A DNA stretch of 29,853 bases from Kiritimatiellia bacterium (GTDB lineage: Bacteria > Verrucomicrobiota > Kiritimatiellia > RFP12 > UBA1067). A program made the position numbers and the translations under genes. This document shows, one piece after another, positions 7,842 through 15,630 of this stretch. The first letter of the stretch is position 1. Each line of letters starts with the position of its first letter. The notes under the pieces are model-generated. The model saw only the letters and a list, made by a program, of their open reading frames with translations. It ran no database searches and had not been told where the DNA came from. The stretch spans positions 1 to 29,853 of the forward strand of contig JAKSOY010000023.1 of assembly GCA_024405255.1 (NCBI GenBank), in the 5' to 3' direction.

Positions 7842-9110
7842 ATGAATTTTCTTCTGAAAATAGTCGAAGGTCCGATGAAGGGCGCGGAAATCGCGCTCGT
7901 GTTGGGCACGCGCCTGAAAGTCGGTCGCAGCGATGAATGCGACATCGTGCTGGCTGACGCGACTTTGCCTGAAGTCGCATTCGAACTGGATGTCGCCGAA
8001 ACGGAGGTGACGCTAGTTCGCGCGGAGGGCAAGCGTGTTGAGATGCGTCCGTTCGAAGTCCAGGATTTCGGCACCACGGCGATCGCGATTGGCCCGGCTG
8101 AAGGCGAGTGGGAGCCGCTGACACGGCCCGAACCGCCGCCACCGGAAAAGGATGAATCTGCTGAAGCTTCGTCTGAAGAAGCCGCTGCGTCCGAAGAGCC
8201 GTCCGAGCCGAGCAAGCCGTCCGAACCGGAGAAGCCAGCCGAACCGGAAAAGTCCGAAGAGCCGCCGAAGAAGCGTCGGAGCATTCTCGTGGTGTTGCTG
8301 TTGTTGATGCTTGTCCTTCTCGGCGTACTGGCGGCGCTCTGGTTCCTCTGGGGACGGGATGTCGACTGGAAGAATTTTGACTTCGAGCGGGAAAAGGCGC
8401 GTGTCTTCGGTGATACGGGGCGTGACGACCAGGCGAAAAGTGCCGAGAAGGCGCCGCCGTTTGATCTGGCTGTTCTGGTGAAGCAGTATGGACTCGTTCT
8501 GGTCGAGACGAACGGCGTGAAGACGCTGACGGGCAATCTGTCGCACCGCGCGGAGCGACTGGCGTTGCGGGCCCTTGTGCTGGCGAACGATCCGCACGTG
8601 CGCCTCAATCTGACGGATGACGAAACGATGAACGCCGCGGCGAATGAAACGCTTTTCGCGTGTGCGGATGGTGCGATCAAGGCCGTTGCGACCTCGAACC
8701 ATGTGGTGAAGCTGTCGGGATTCGCGCCAACGCCGGAAGCCCTTGAGAAGGTTCTGAGGGCATTGGACGCCGATGTGAAGGGAATTAAGAAAATCGATAC
8801 CGCCCAGGTTCTCGTGGGCGGTCCGGCACCCGCACCTGTGGCGGATACGCCGTTCGTACGGGAAGAAGTAGGCCCGACGAAGTCGGACGTAACGGCATTG
8901 CCTGCGCGTGCGCCACGCGCGAAACGCGGTGCCCGCAAGCAAGACTATCCGATTGCCGGCATCCTCACGGTGCCGTTCCCCTGCGTCATCATGCGTGATG
9001 GTTCACGCCTGATGGAAGGGGCGCAAATCGGCGGTGCGACGCTTGAGAAGATTGCGGTGGATCATCTGAAGCTGCGCGAAGGCGGGCGCGAAATCGAATG
9101 GCGGCCTTGA
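7842..9110 (+). CDS. sctD: SctD, T3SS inner-membrane ring protein (FHA domain)
   Basis: The 422-residue protein builds the outer of the two inner-membrane rings. Residues about 1-90 form a cytoplasmic FHA-like domain (GPMKGAEIALVLGTRLKVGR, then the Asp-rich SDECDIVLAD strand). A Pro/Glu-rich linker spans about 95-143, followed by one membrane helix (about 147-169, ILVVLLLLMLVLLGVLAALW). The periplasmic part includes a BON-like repeat (about 240-330, with VVKLSGFAPTPEALEKVLRALD) and a closing beta domain. This cytoplasm-to-periplasm topology is typical of SctD, and the FHA-plus-BON arrangement resembles chlamydial CdsD, though CdsD is much larger. There is no strong ribosome site in the 34-bp gap after sctV. 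Confidence 0.87.
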   Translation: MNFLLKIVEGPMKGAEIALVLGTRLKVGRSDECDIVLADATLPEVAFELDVAETEVTLVRAEGKRVEMRPFEVQDFGTTAIAIGPAEGEWEPLTRPEPPPPEKDESAEASSEEAAASEEPSEPSKPSEPEKPAEPEKSEEPPKKRRSILVVLLLLMLVLLGVLAALWFLWGRDVDWKNFDFEREKARVFGDTGRDDQAKSAEKAPPFDLAVLVKQYGLVLVETNGVKTLTGNLSHRAERLALRALVLANDPHVRLNLTDDETMNAAANETLFACADGAIKAVATSNHVVKLSGFAPTPEALEKVLRALDADVKGIKKIDTAQVLVGGPAPAPVADTPFVREEVGPTKSDVTALPARAPRAKRGARKQDYPIAGILTVPFPCVIMRDGSRLMEGAQIGGATLEKIAVDHLKLREGGREIEWRP

Positions 9111-9119
9111 GGACGTGCG

Positions 9120-9329
9120 ATGGAACTGTTGGAGATCGAAAAGGAACTCGCGGGGGCTGACCGGCTGTCGGCCTTGGCAAAGTACGATGAGCAGCTCATC
9201 GCGCTGAATGCCCGTTTGCGCACGGCGATGGACGCGGGACTCACCCCCGGCGAATTCGCCAAGTGCGAACCGCTCGCGGAGGTGGTGACGATCGCCCGCA
9301 AATTGCTGAGACTTCAGGTTAAAGAATGA
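9120..9329 (+). CDS. YscE/EscE-like needle co-chaperone (putative)
   Basis: This 69-residue, mostly helical protein has two predicted helices: ELLEIEKELAGADRLSALAKYDEQLIALNARL and, after a Gly/Pro turn (DAGLTPGEF), AEVVTIARKLLRLQVK. This is the helical-hairpin shape of YscE-family proteins (about 66 residues), which bind the YscG-like TPR protein and hold the needle subunit as a soluble monomer. The position just before the needle gene, with a TPR gene on its other side, matches cdsE-cdsF-cdsG in Chlamydia. Identification rests on size, shape and position. The start follows sctD by nine bases, with a GAGGA ribosome site. Confidence 0.65.
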   Translation: MELLEIEKELAGADRLSALAKYDEQLIALNARLRTAMDAGLTPGEFAKCEPLAEVVTIARKLLRLQVKE

Positions 9330-9339
9330 ATTTCAAACG

Positions 9340-9355
9340 CCGGCCATCAGGTCGG
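9340..9355 (+). other. Small RNA hairpin in the needle-gene leader
   Basis: The arms CCGGCC (9340-9345) and GGTCGG (9350-9355) can pair as six base pairs, one of them G-U, around a four-base loop. It lies in the 68-bp gap before sctF, which is otherwise A-rich. A small stable hairpin here could protect or process the needle mRNA. It is short enough to be chance. Confidence 0.35.
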
Positions 9356-9397
9356 ACATCTAAACAAAAAAACACAGAACAAAACAGGAGAAATAAA

Positions 9398-9733
9398 ATG
9401 GCAGTTACCGGTGGTGGAATTTCGATTTCAAACCAGGCGGCGAAGATCGAGCGTCTTGAATGGATCGGTACCGATCTGGCGCGTAATGCGGATGGCGCCC
9501 CTGAGCAGATCCACGTCGATGCGGTCTATACGGCATTGCTCAATGCGGCCCAGACGATGGAAAACCGTCTGAAAGACTCGCTCAAGACGTATCAGGAACA
9601 CCCGGACGTTCAGGCGAACCTTCAGCAGCTGCAGTATGACCTGCAGAGCTGGAACCTCGCGCTCACGACGATGACGAACATTCAGAAGAACATGGGCGAC
9701 GCGCTCAATTCGATTGCGTCGAACTTCCGTTAA
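9398..9733 (+). CDS. sctF: SctF, T3SS needle subunit
   Basis: This small exported protein polymerises into the hollow extracellular needle. The start at 9398 is chosen because it follows a strong ribosome site (AGGAG, 9386-9390) and gives a 111-residue product; the frame opening at 9326 would add an unrelated basic extension. The sequence shows the needle plan of two helices with a central turn: an N-terminal helical part (NQAAKIERLEWIGTDLARNA), a long helix up to the PDV turn near residue 69, and a C-terminal helix ending SIASNFR. The end is reminiscent of MxiH/PrgI subunits, which finish in NFR. It is somewhat longer than the usual 80-90 residues, mostly at the N-terminus. Confidence 0.85.
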   Translation: MAVTGGGISISNQAAKIERLEWIGTDLARNADGAPEQIHVDAVYTALLNAAQTMENRLKDSLKTYQEHPDVQANLQQLQYDLQSWNLALTTMTNIQKNMGDALNSIASNFR

Positions 9734-9749
9734 TCGTCGCTTCTGAAAG

Positions 9750-10124
9750 ATGTTCGACCTGACGACAGAAGAAGCACGGCTTCTCCTGAATATCGCCCTC
9801 ATGGCGATTGGACGGAATCGGTTCAAGTCCGCAGCGAAAATTCTTGCGGCACTGGATCGGTTCCGTCCCGACCAGGTGTCGCTTGTGGTTGCGAAGGCGA
9901 TTGCGCTTATCAGTGCACTCGACTTTGCCGCTGCGGTGGCTTACATCGACGAGGTTGGACTAGTCCGATTTCCGGACTCCGCCATGCTTCAGGCATTCAA
10001 AGGTATGGCGTTGTTGCGCATGGGGCGCATGGAGAATGCACGCGAATCGCTCGAAGCGGCTGTTCGCGGAACAGATCCTGCGGCTGCCAGACTGGCGGTC
10101 GATCTTCTCGGTGATGAGACTTGA
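9750..10124 (+). CDS. TPR-type T3SS needle chaperone (SctG/YscG-like)
   Basis: This 124-residue protein consists of paired helices in tetratricopeptide style: LLLNIALMAIGRNRFKSAAKIL, VSLVVAKAIALISALDFAAAVAYI, then AMLQAFKGMALLRMGRMENARESL. YscG/CdsG proteins of this size and architecture bind the hydrophobic C-terminal helix of the needle subunit together with a YscE-type partner. Here the gene directly follows sctF, and the YscE-like gene precedes it, completing the expected trio. A second TPR protein at 11,138 is the alternative candidate for this job. Confidence 0.72.
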   Translation: MFDLTTEEARLLLNIALMAIGRNRFKSAAKILAALDRFRPDQVSLVVAKAIALISALDFAAAVAYIDEVGLVRFPDSAMLQAFKGMALLRMGRMENARESLEAAVRGTDPAAARLAVDLLGDET

Positions 10125-10136
10125 GGGGGATAATTG

Positions 10137-10538
10137 ATGACAGAACAGATGATTATAGAAGCGGTCAAGGCGGCCGGTACGAATGTCACGCAGACGGCTC
10201 AGATGCAACAGGCCGCACAGGCGACGGCTGATCCGAACGCGGTGGCGGCCTTTCAGGCGGCGATGGCGCCTCAGGGTGTGACGGCGACTCAGGCCGTTAC
10301 GGAGATCCCGTTTGCCGCTCAGGTGGCGGGAACATGGAAGGTGGCGCAGGAGAACTACCAGGGACTGGTGCATCGCATCAAAGCGCTCACCGAGTTGCGT
10401 GAGATGCACGGGCCCTCGTCGGCCGAGCTCTCCGAGCTTCAGTACGAGATCCAGAATTTGAGCTTCCAGCAGGAAGTCGTCACCAGTATCGCCAAGAAGG
10501 CGAGCGATGCCGTCTCGACGCTGATCAAGAACGGTTAA
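10137..10538 (+). CDS. sctI: SctI, T3SS inner rod protein
   Basis: This 133-residue protein fits the inner-rod/adapter family, an early exported subunit that anchors the needle in the basal body. The Ala/Gln/Thr-rich N-terminal half is disordered. The C-terminal half (about 60-133) has the conserved helical part, with ELSELQYEIQNLSFQQEVV preceding the final helix TSIAKKASDAVSTLIKNG, as in YscI-type proteins. ATG 10137 is preferred over the in-frame TTG three bases earlier because GAGGGGGA (10123-10130) is well spaced for it. It lies between the needle chaperone gene and sctJ, its usual neighbour. Confidence 0.85.
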   Translation: MTEQMIIEAVKAAGTNVTQTAQMQQAAQATADPNAVAAFQAAMAPQGVTATQAVTEIPFAAQVAGTWKVAQENYQGLVHRIKALTELREMHGPSSAELSELQYEIQNLSFQQEVVTSIAKKASDAVSTLIKNG

Positions 10539-10550
10539 AGGAGGGAGCGT

Positions 10551-11135
10551 ATGAAATTCCTCATGGGAATATCCTTGGCCACATTGCTGCTGGCCGGGTG
10601 TGAGAAGCAGACGACACTCTTTTCGGGGCTGGTCGAGCGTCAGGCGAATATCGTGATGGCGGCGTTGCTGGATAATGGCATTACCTGCACGAAGACCCCG
10701 GGCGACGAAGGCACGTGGAATGTGATGATCGGCGAAAGCGGCTTTGCAAAGGCCGTGAACCTGTGCGAGCAGCGCGGTTTGCCTCAGCGGACCTTCCAGG
10801 GCGTGGGCGATGTGTTCAAGAAGTCGGGCATGGTGTCGTCGCCGTCTGAAGAGCGCATTCGTTTCATGGATGCCGTGGCGCAGGACCTGTCGCGGACGAT
10901 TTCAATGATCGATGGCGTCGTGGATGCGCGTGTGCACGTGGTGCTGCCGGAGAACGACCCGTTCGCGAAGAACACGTTGCCGTCCAGTGCGTCTGTGGCG
11001 ATCCGGTCCCGCTGGGATGTGGATATGACCGATGCGATTCCGCAGATCAAAGGACTCGTCAAGAACTCGATCGAAGGGTTGGCCTTCGAGAAGATCACGG
11101 TGACGGTCTTCCAGGACAATCCCCCGAAGAAATAA
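10551..11135 (+). CDS. sctJ: SctJ, T3SS inner-membrane ring lipoprotein
   Basis: This 194-residue periplasmic lipoprotein forms the inner ring. A signal peptide ends in the lipobox LLAGC, giving lipid-modified Cys17. The two YscJ/FliF-type domains follow: ring domain 1 (about 20-75, LFSGLVERQANIVMAALLDNGI) and ring domain 2 (about 105-185, RTISMIDGVVDARVHVVLPEND, then KITVTVFQDN). The protein stops right after domain 2, so it lacks the C-terminal membrane helix of YscJ (about 244 residues) and resembles the shorter EscJ type, held only by its lipid. Ribosome site GGAGG is at about 10540. Confidence 0.93.
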   Translation: MKFLMGISLATLLLAGCEKQTTLFSGLVERQANIVMAALLDNGITCTKTPGDEGTWNVMIGESGFAKAVNLCEQRGLPQRTFQGVGDVFKKSGMVSSPSEERIRFMDAVAQDLSRTISMIDGVVDARVHVVLPENDPFAKNTLPSSASVAIRSRWDVDMTDAIPQIKGLVKNSIEGLAFEKITVTVFQDNPPKK

Positions 11136-11137
11136 CG

Positions 11138-11482
11138 ATGGAAAGCGACGACCGACAGCTTCTTCTGACGACAGTCTGGCTCTTTGCCCGACACGGACAG
11201 CGTGCGCGTGCGCGTACGCTCTGCGAGGCGTTGGTTGAAGATGATCCGCAGGACGGGGTTTCCGCCGCTGTCCTGGCGGAGTTGCTGTTGGACGATCATG
11301 AGCCGGAGCAGGCGTTGGAAATTCTTTCGGCGGCGAAAATTCCCCCGTCGCTCCGTCGGGCCGAGGCGATTCTGGAGACGCGGGCCCTTCAGATGCTGGG
11401 GCGCAAGGACGAGGCGACCAAGCGTTGGACGCGGTACGTGGCGAGTTCAAAGGGACGTGGTCGAACATGGGTGGCCTCGTAA
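11138..11482 (+). CDS. Second TPR-like T3SS accessory protein
   Basis: This 114-residue protein has two to three tetratricopeptide-like helix pairs: LLTTVWLFARHGQRARARTLCEAL, then VLAELLLDDHEPEQALEIL, then ILETRALQMLGRKDEATKRW. It starts two bases after the sctJ stop. Similar small TPR proteins of the YscG/HrpB1 group occur in many T3SS loci, often as chaperones. Because the protein after the needle already fits the YscG role, this one may serve another client such as a rod or translocator protein. Which of the two is the true needle chaperone is unresolved. Confidence 0.6.
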   Translation: MESDDRQLLLTTVWLFARHGQRARARTLCEALVEDDPQDGVSAAVLAELLLDDHEPEQALEILSAAKIPPSLRRAEAILETRALQMLGRKDEATKRWTRYVASSKGRGRTWVAS

Positions 11483-11494
11483 ATGGATTGAAGA

Positions 11495-11863
11495 ATGAAC
11501 ATCGAAGAAGCGAGAGAGTTGATACAGAGTCCGATCTGGACGTACGTGAGGGATCGTTTCCTTGCGTCGGGGAAGTTTGACGTTTTCCCCAAGGGGGATC
11601 TGCGCCGTCTCACCTATTTGGATGAAGAGACGCGGAATGCGATTTCGGCCTGGCGTACGGCGCTCGAGCACGCAGATGAATGGCGTAAGGTCGTGGACGG
11701 ACCGACGGTGCGGAATCTGAAGGCCACCTATCCTGACACCTATCCAGAGGTTTTCCGATATCAGATGTATTTCGCCAAGTTCCGTGGGCAGATCGGAGAT
11801 GAGGCGATGAAGCTTCTTCTTAAACTCAAATTTCCGGAGGCGTATCAGTTATGCTTCTCTTGA
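11495..11863 (+). CDS. Small protein in the SctK position, between sctJ and sctL
   Basis: This cytoplasmic protein has 122 residues and no signal or membrane segment, with mostly helical stretches (NIEEARELIQSPIWTYVRDRF, ETRNAISAWRTALEHADEW) and an aromatic-rich C-terminal half (TYPDTYPEVFRYQMYFAKF). In many T3SS loci SctK, a sorting-platform component linking SctD to SctQ, is encoded just before sctL. This protein occupies that slot but is much shorter than YscK (about 209 residues), and I see no convincing sequence match. Its last 13 bases overlap the start of sctL. Confidence 0.55.
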   Translation: MNIEEARELIQSPIWTYVRDRFLASGKFDVFPKGDLRRLTYLDEETRNAISAWRTALEHADEWRKVVDGPTVRNLKATYPDTYPEVFRYQMYFAKFRGQIGDEAMKLLLKLKFPEAYQLCFS

Positions 11864-12471
11864 AACGTAAAACATTCGAAGTCGAATCCGATTCGGCGCT
11901 CGTGACGGCTGCGGATGCGTCCGTGGTGGCGCAGGCCGAAAGCATCGTGGCGGCGGCAGAGGCCGAGGCGGCGCGTATCGCCGAGGAGGCGAAGGCTGCT
12001 TACGAGGCAGAGAAACAGCGCGGCTACGAAGATGGTCTGGCGGCAGGCCGCGAGGCGATTATGGAGCAGAAGCTTGATCAGGTTCAGGCTTCCATTGACT
12101 TCATGGAATCCGTCGAGCACAAGATGGCAGAACTGGTGATCACGGCGTTGCGAAAGTTCGTTGCCGAAGTCGATGACCGCGAAATGGTGTGTCAGATCGT
12201 CCGCAAGTCGATGCAGGCGATCGTCCGCGCGCAGCGCCAGATTACTATCAAAGTGGCGCCGTCGATGGTGTCGGTCGTGAAGGGACGGATCGAGTCGATT
12301 CTTTCACAGTTCCCGTCCGTGACGTTTGCCGAGGTGGTGGAAGAACCGCATCTCAAGGGGGCAGCCTGTATCGTCGAGACGGAATCCGGTTCGGTGGAAG
12401 CGTCCGTTGACAACCAGCTTTCAGCGATCGAAAAATCCATTCGCAAGGCATTCGACAAAGGCGAGGCGTAA
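11851..12471 (+). CDS. sctL: SctL, T3SS ATPase stator
   Basis: The 206-residue protein belongs to the SctL/FliH family, which dimerises, binds the N-terminus of the ATPase SctN and connects it to the C-ring protein SctQ. The N-terminal half (about 25-75) is an Ala/Glu-rich helix with the typical spaced pattern ([32 protein letters not shown]). The C-terminal half (about 85-200) is the globular part, with [28 protein letters not shown] and [20 protein letters not shown], the last comparable to the family's conserved C-terminal strand and helix. It precedes sctN directly. Confidence 0.9.
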   Translation: MLLLKRKTFEVESDSALVTAADASVVAQAESIVAAAEAEAARIAEEAKAAYEAEKQRGYEDGLAAGREAIMEQKLDQVQASIDFMESVEHKMAELVITALRKFVAEVDDREMVCQIVRKSMQAIVRAQRQITIKVAPSMVSVVKGRIESILSQFPSVTFAEVVEEPHLKGAACIVETESGSVEASVDNQLSAIEKSIRKAFDKGEA

Positions 12472-12473
12472 GC

Positions 12474-13802
12474 GTGAAGAGCGATTTCGATTATATCCCG
12501 CAGGTCTTGGGCCGGGCGATCGAAGATGCGCAGCCGATTGAAGTCAAGGGCCGCGTCGTGCAGGTCGTGGGGACGATCATCAAGGCTGTCGTTCCGGGCG
12601 TAAAGGTCGGTGAAATCTGCTTGTTGCGTAACGGCTGGGAGAATTTCGAGGTCCAGGCGGAGGTCGTCGGATTTACGAAAGAGGCGGCCTTGCTGACCGC
12701 GCTAGGCCAGATGACGGGCATTTCGGCGCAGACGGAGGTCATCCCCACGCGGCGCGTGCATATGGTGCCGGTGGGCGATACGCTGCTCGGACGTGTGGTG
12801 GACGGGTTGGGTCGTCCGATTGATTCCGACAAGAAGGGCCCGCTGAGGCCTGAAACCTATTACCCGGTATTTGCCGATCCGCCGTCGCCCCTTGAGCGAA
12901 AGATCATTTCAAAACCGATTTCGCTCGGGGTACGCTGCATTGACGGCATGCTGACGTGCGGCGAGGGACAGCGTATGGGAATTTTCGCGGCGGCGGGCGG
13001 CGGTAAGTCGACGCTGCTGGCGTCCATCATCCGCAATACGGAGGCCGAAGTCTCGGTGTTGGCGCTCATCGGTGAACGTGGCCGCGAAGTGCGCGAGTTC
13101 ATTGAGAAGGACTTGGGCGAAGAGGGGTTGAAGCGCGCGGTCGTCGTGTGTGCCACGTCGGACCGCAGTTCGATGGAGCGCTTGAAAGCCGCGTACGTGG
13201 CGACCTCGATTGCCGAGTTCTTTCGCGACAAGGGCAAGAAGGTGCTCTTGATGATGGACAGCGTGACGCGCTTCGGGCGTGCCCAGCGTGAAATCGGTCT
13301 TGCGGCCGGTGAACCTCCTACGCGGCGAGGTTTCCCGCCGAGCGTGTTCTCCGAGTTGCCGAAGCTGATGGAACGTGCCGGTAATTCGTCGAAGGGTTCG
13401 ATCACGGCGCTTTATACGGTGTTGGTGGAAGGCGACGACATGACGGAGCCGATCGCGGATGAAACGCGGTCCATTCTGGACGGTCATATCATCCTTTCGC
13501 GTAAGCTCGCGGCGATCAACCACTACCCCGCGATTGATGTGCTGGCCTCCATTTCGCGTTGCCAGTCGGCGATCGTGCCGAAGGACCACAAGCAGGCGGC
13601 ATCGAAATTGCGCGAATTGCTGGCGAAGTACCAGGAAGTCGAACTGCTGCTGAAAATCGGCGAATACCAGAAGGGGGCCGACAAGGCGACGGACGAGGCG
13701 ATTGCCAAGAACGATGCGGTGAACGCCTTCCTCTGCCAGGGATTGTCGGAACGTCCCCAATACGCCGAGACGATTGAAGCGCTTAAACGTGCGGTTTCGT
13801 AA
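12474..13802 (+). CDS. sctN: SctN, T3SS ATPase
   Basis: The 442-residue AAA-type hexameric ATPase powers chaperone release and unfolding of substrates. It has an N-terminal beta-barrel (about 20-90), a P-loop with GGGKST at residues 175-180, catalytic [10 protein letters not shown] (about 200-209), Walker [18 protein letters not shown] (about 257-273), and the stretch [14 protein letters not shown] shared with FliI and F1-beta. The C-terminal helical domain follows (about 370-442). The length equals YscN/CdsN. The start is GTG at 12474, two bases after the sctL stop. Neighbours SctL and SctO are its stator and stalk, which separates it from flagellar FliI. Confidence 0.96.
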   Translation: MKSDFDYIPQVLGRAIEDAQPIEVKGRVVQVVGTIIKAVVPGVKVGEICLLRNGWENFEVQAEVVGFTKEAALLTALGQMTGISAQTEVIPTRRVHMVPVGDTLLGRVVDGLGRPIDSDKKGPLRPETYYPVFADPPSPLERKIISKPISLGVRCIDGMLTCGEGQRMGIFAAAGGGKSTLLASIIRNTEAEVSVLALIGERGREVREFIEKDLGEEGLKRAVVVCATSDRSSMERLKAAYVATSIAEFFRDKGKKVLLMMDSVTRFGRAQREIGLAAGEPPTRRGFPPSVFSELPKLMERAGNSSKGSITALYTVLVEGDDMTEPIADETRSILDGHIILSRKLAAINHYPAIDVLASISRCQSAIVPKDHKQAASKLRELLAKYQEVELLLKIGEYQKGADKATDEAIAKNDAVNAFLCQGLSERPQYAETIEALKRAVS

Positions 13803-13817
13803 TCAAGGAACGATGCA

Positions 13818-14312
13818 ATGGCCTATCAGCTGCAGCCCATGCTCAAGATTCGCGACATGCGCGAGGACCGTGCCCAAACGGCCCTCGCGAGTGCTCGGCG
13901 TGCGCGGGTGAAAGCGGAACAGGTGTTGGAAGAAAAGATCGAAAAGCGGAAGAAGTACGAGGAAACAAAAGAAGAACGGCGCGACAAGATCTTTGACACG
14001 ATCATTGGCAAGGCCGTTTCAATGGACAAGATCAACGACGTGCGTTGTGCCGTGACGCGCATTGATGAAGAAGGCGTGCTTTTGGAGCAGGATGAGCGGA
14101 AGGCTGCAGATGTCGTCGAAGAGAAGACGAAGGCAGCCGAAGCGGCCCATGGCCAGTACGTGGCGGCAGCCAAGGATCTGGCGAAAATCCAGGAACACCG
14201 CAAGGCTTGGGAAGAAGAGGACCGCAAGATGCAGGAGATGCTTGCAGATGCGGAAATGGAAGAGTTTTCAGGAAGAAAGTTGGTGAGTGAAGATGATGAC
14301 ACCTTCGATTGA
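13818..14312 (+). CDS. sctO: SctO, T3SS ATPase central stalk
   Basis: This 164-residue protein is almost entirely charged helix with few prolines, as in the YscO/CdsO/FliJ family. It forms an antiparallel coiled coil that inserts into the SctN hexamer and contacts SctV. The opening LQPMLKIRDMREDRAQTALASARR matches the family pattern of an N-terminal helix beginning a few residues after the start, and the second arm covers about residues 85-150. Its place between sctN and sctP is the standard one. Its 3' end overlaps the start of sctP by about 26 bases. Confidence 0.88.
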   Translation: MAYQLQPMLKIRDMREDRAQTALASARRARVKAEQVLEEKIEKRKKYEETKEERRDKIFDTIIGKAVSMDKINDVRCAVTRIDEEGVLLEQDERKAADVVEEKTKAAEAAHGQYVAAAKDLAKIQEHRKAWEEEDRKMQEMLADAEMEEFSGRKLVSEDDDTFD

Positions 14313-15609
14313 CATTTCTTTGACGATTGAATCGCCAACCGTCGGTACCGAACCTGTTCTGGTGGCGACCGATGTGGCGCAGGCGGGCTTTCGGCCGCAG
14401 CCGTCGCCCGAGGCTGTGGTGCGCTTTCAGGCGGCAATGGCAGAGCCATTGTCCGAAAACGCACGCATGGGTCGTCAGTTGGCTGATGCGGTGTCATTGA
14501 CGCAGACTTCGTTTGGTACTGCGCGGGCGATTCTGCCGTCAGAAGTTCCCGTTGTGAGGCCATCCGCCGCAGAACCGCTGGCGGTTGTGGCTGAAACCGC
14601 GCTTCCTTCCGTCGAAGGAGCGAACAAGTCGGCGGTTCCCGTGATTCAGGTGGCCGAACAGACGGTTGTGGCGCAGCCGAAGACCAATGACGTCGTGATG
14701 TCGGTCGCGGAACTGCCGCGAACGGTTGTTGAACCACCGCCGGCCGTCGCTTGCAAGCCAATGCAGGAGGTCCCGTCCGCAGCCGTTGAGTTGCAGGTTC
14801 CGACTGCGACCGTGCCCGAGGTTCGGGAGAAAACCGTTGTCGATGTTTCGCTGCCGCCGACGATCGCGCGAATTTCCGTTGTCGTATCCGGCGAAATCGT
14901 GCGCGACGTCGTCGCGGTGGATCAACCCCTGGAAACGCCCCAGGGTGTCGAGGTCGGACGGGTGCAAGATGCAGGGGTGCGGGGAGCCGCGATTCGGGAA
15001 GCTCTCGCGTCGGTTGCGGAGAATCCTTCGACGAAGCCGGGTTCGGTCGAGACGGTGGAGGTGCCGGTCAGGACGGGAACGACGAGTAGGACCGGCACGA
15101 CGGTGGAATCGGTTCAAGTTGACGCGGCGCGTACGACGGCCGATTTGCCGGATGCCGAACGCCTTGTGGCGGCGGGGGTGAGTCCAATGGTCGTTGGGGT
15201 GCAGGGGGAACCTGAAATCGTACCGGTCAGGGAGACCGAGGCGGTGGCGCCGATCGCCGCGTTGTCGGCCAAGGATCGCGTGGTTCGTACAGATGTGCTT
15301 GTAGAGGCTGCAACGGCGGTTGCCGATACGTTGCTTGTGACGCCGGGATTGATGCGCGGCGAAGGCGAGATTCTCGTGCAGCTCAAGCCCGATGTGCTTG
15401 AAGGATCGCAGATCCGCATTTCCGTTCAGGGAAAGACATTGGATGTGGCGTTCCAGACGCCGACAGAACAGTTGACGCAGATGCTCACGACGCGTCTGCC
15501 GGAATTGCAGCAGCACCTTGTGGCGGCTTTGCCGGCATTCAGCTTCAAAGTCAATGTCGCCTGGTCGGCCGGGTTGGGACGTGGAATTGGCCGGAAGGGA
15601 ACCGTCTAA
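14287..15609 (+). CDS. sctP: SctP, needle-length and substrate-switch protein (FliK-like C-terminus)
   Basis: The 440-residue protein has the bipartite plan of molecular-ruler proteins. About 340 low-complexity residues rich in Val, Ala, Glu, Pro and Thr are followed by a compact C-terminal domain (about 350-435). That domain contains GEILVQLKPDVLEGSQIRISVQ and LTQMLTTRLPELQQHLVAAL, comparable to the FliK/YscP switch (T3S4) domain that triggers the change from needle to later substrates through SctU. The start may be GTG 14287 or the ATG codons at 14293 and 14296; all overlap sctO. The position between sctO and sctQ supports the name. Confidence 0.77.
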   Translation: MKMMTPSIDISLTIESPTVGTEPVLVATDVAQAGFRPQPSPEAVVRFQAAMAEPLSENARMGRQLADAVSLTQTSFGTARAILPSEVPVVRPSAAEPLAVVAETALPSVEGANKSAVPVIQVAEQTVVAQPKTNDVVMSVAELPRTVVEPPPAVACKPMQEVPSAAVELQVPTATVPEVREKTVVDVSLPPTIARISVVVSGEIVRDVVAVDQPLETPQGVEVGRVQDAGVRGAAIREALASVAENPSTKPGSVETVEVPVRTGTTSRTGTTVESVQVDAARTTADLPDAERLVAAGVSPMVVGVQGEPEIVPVRETEAVAPIAALSAKDRVVRTDVLVEAATAVADTLLVTPGLMRGEGEILVQLKPDVLEGSQIRISVQGKTLDVAFQTPTEQLTQMLTTRLPELQQHLVAALPAFSFKVNVAWSAGLGRGIGRKGTV

Positions 15610-15630
15610 GACGGGGAAGGATTTCAGCGG

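Noticed and set aside
5714..8938. Very long (1074-codon) open frame on the minus strand opposite sctV and sctD
   Set aside because: It spans two well-supported genes, has low-complexity Arg/Ser composition and no recognisable domain; an antisense shadow.
9326..9397. N-terminal extension of the needle protein
   Set aside because: The extension is basic and unlike needle proteins, and a strong ribosome site directly precedes 9398.
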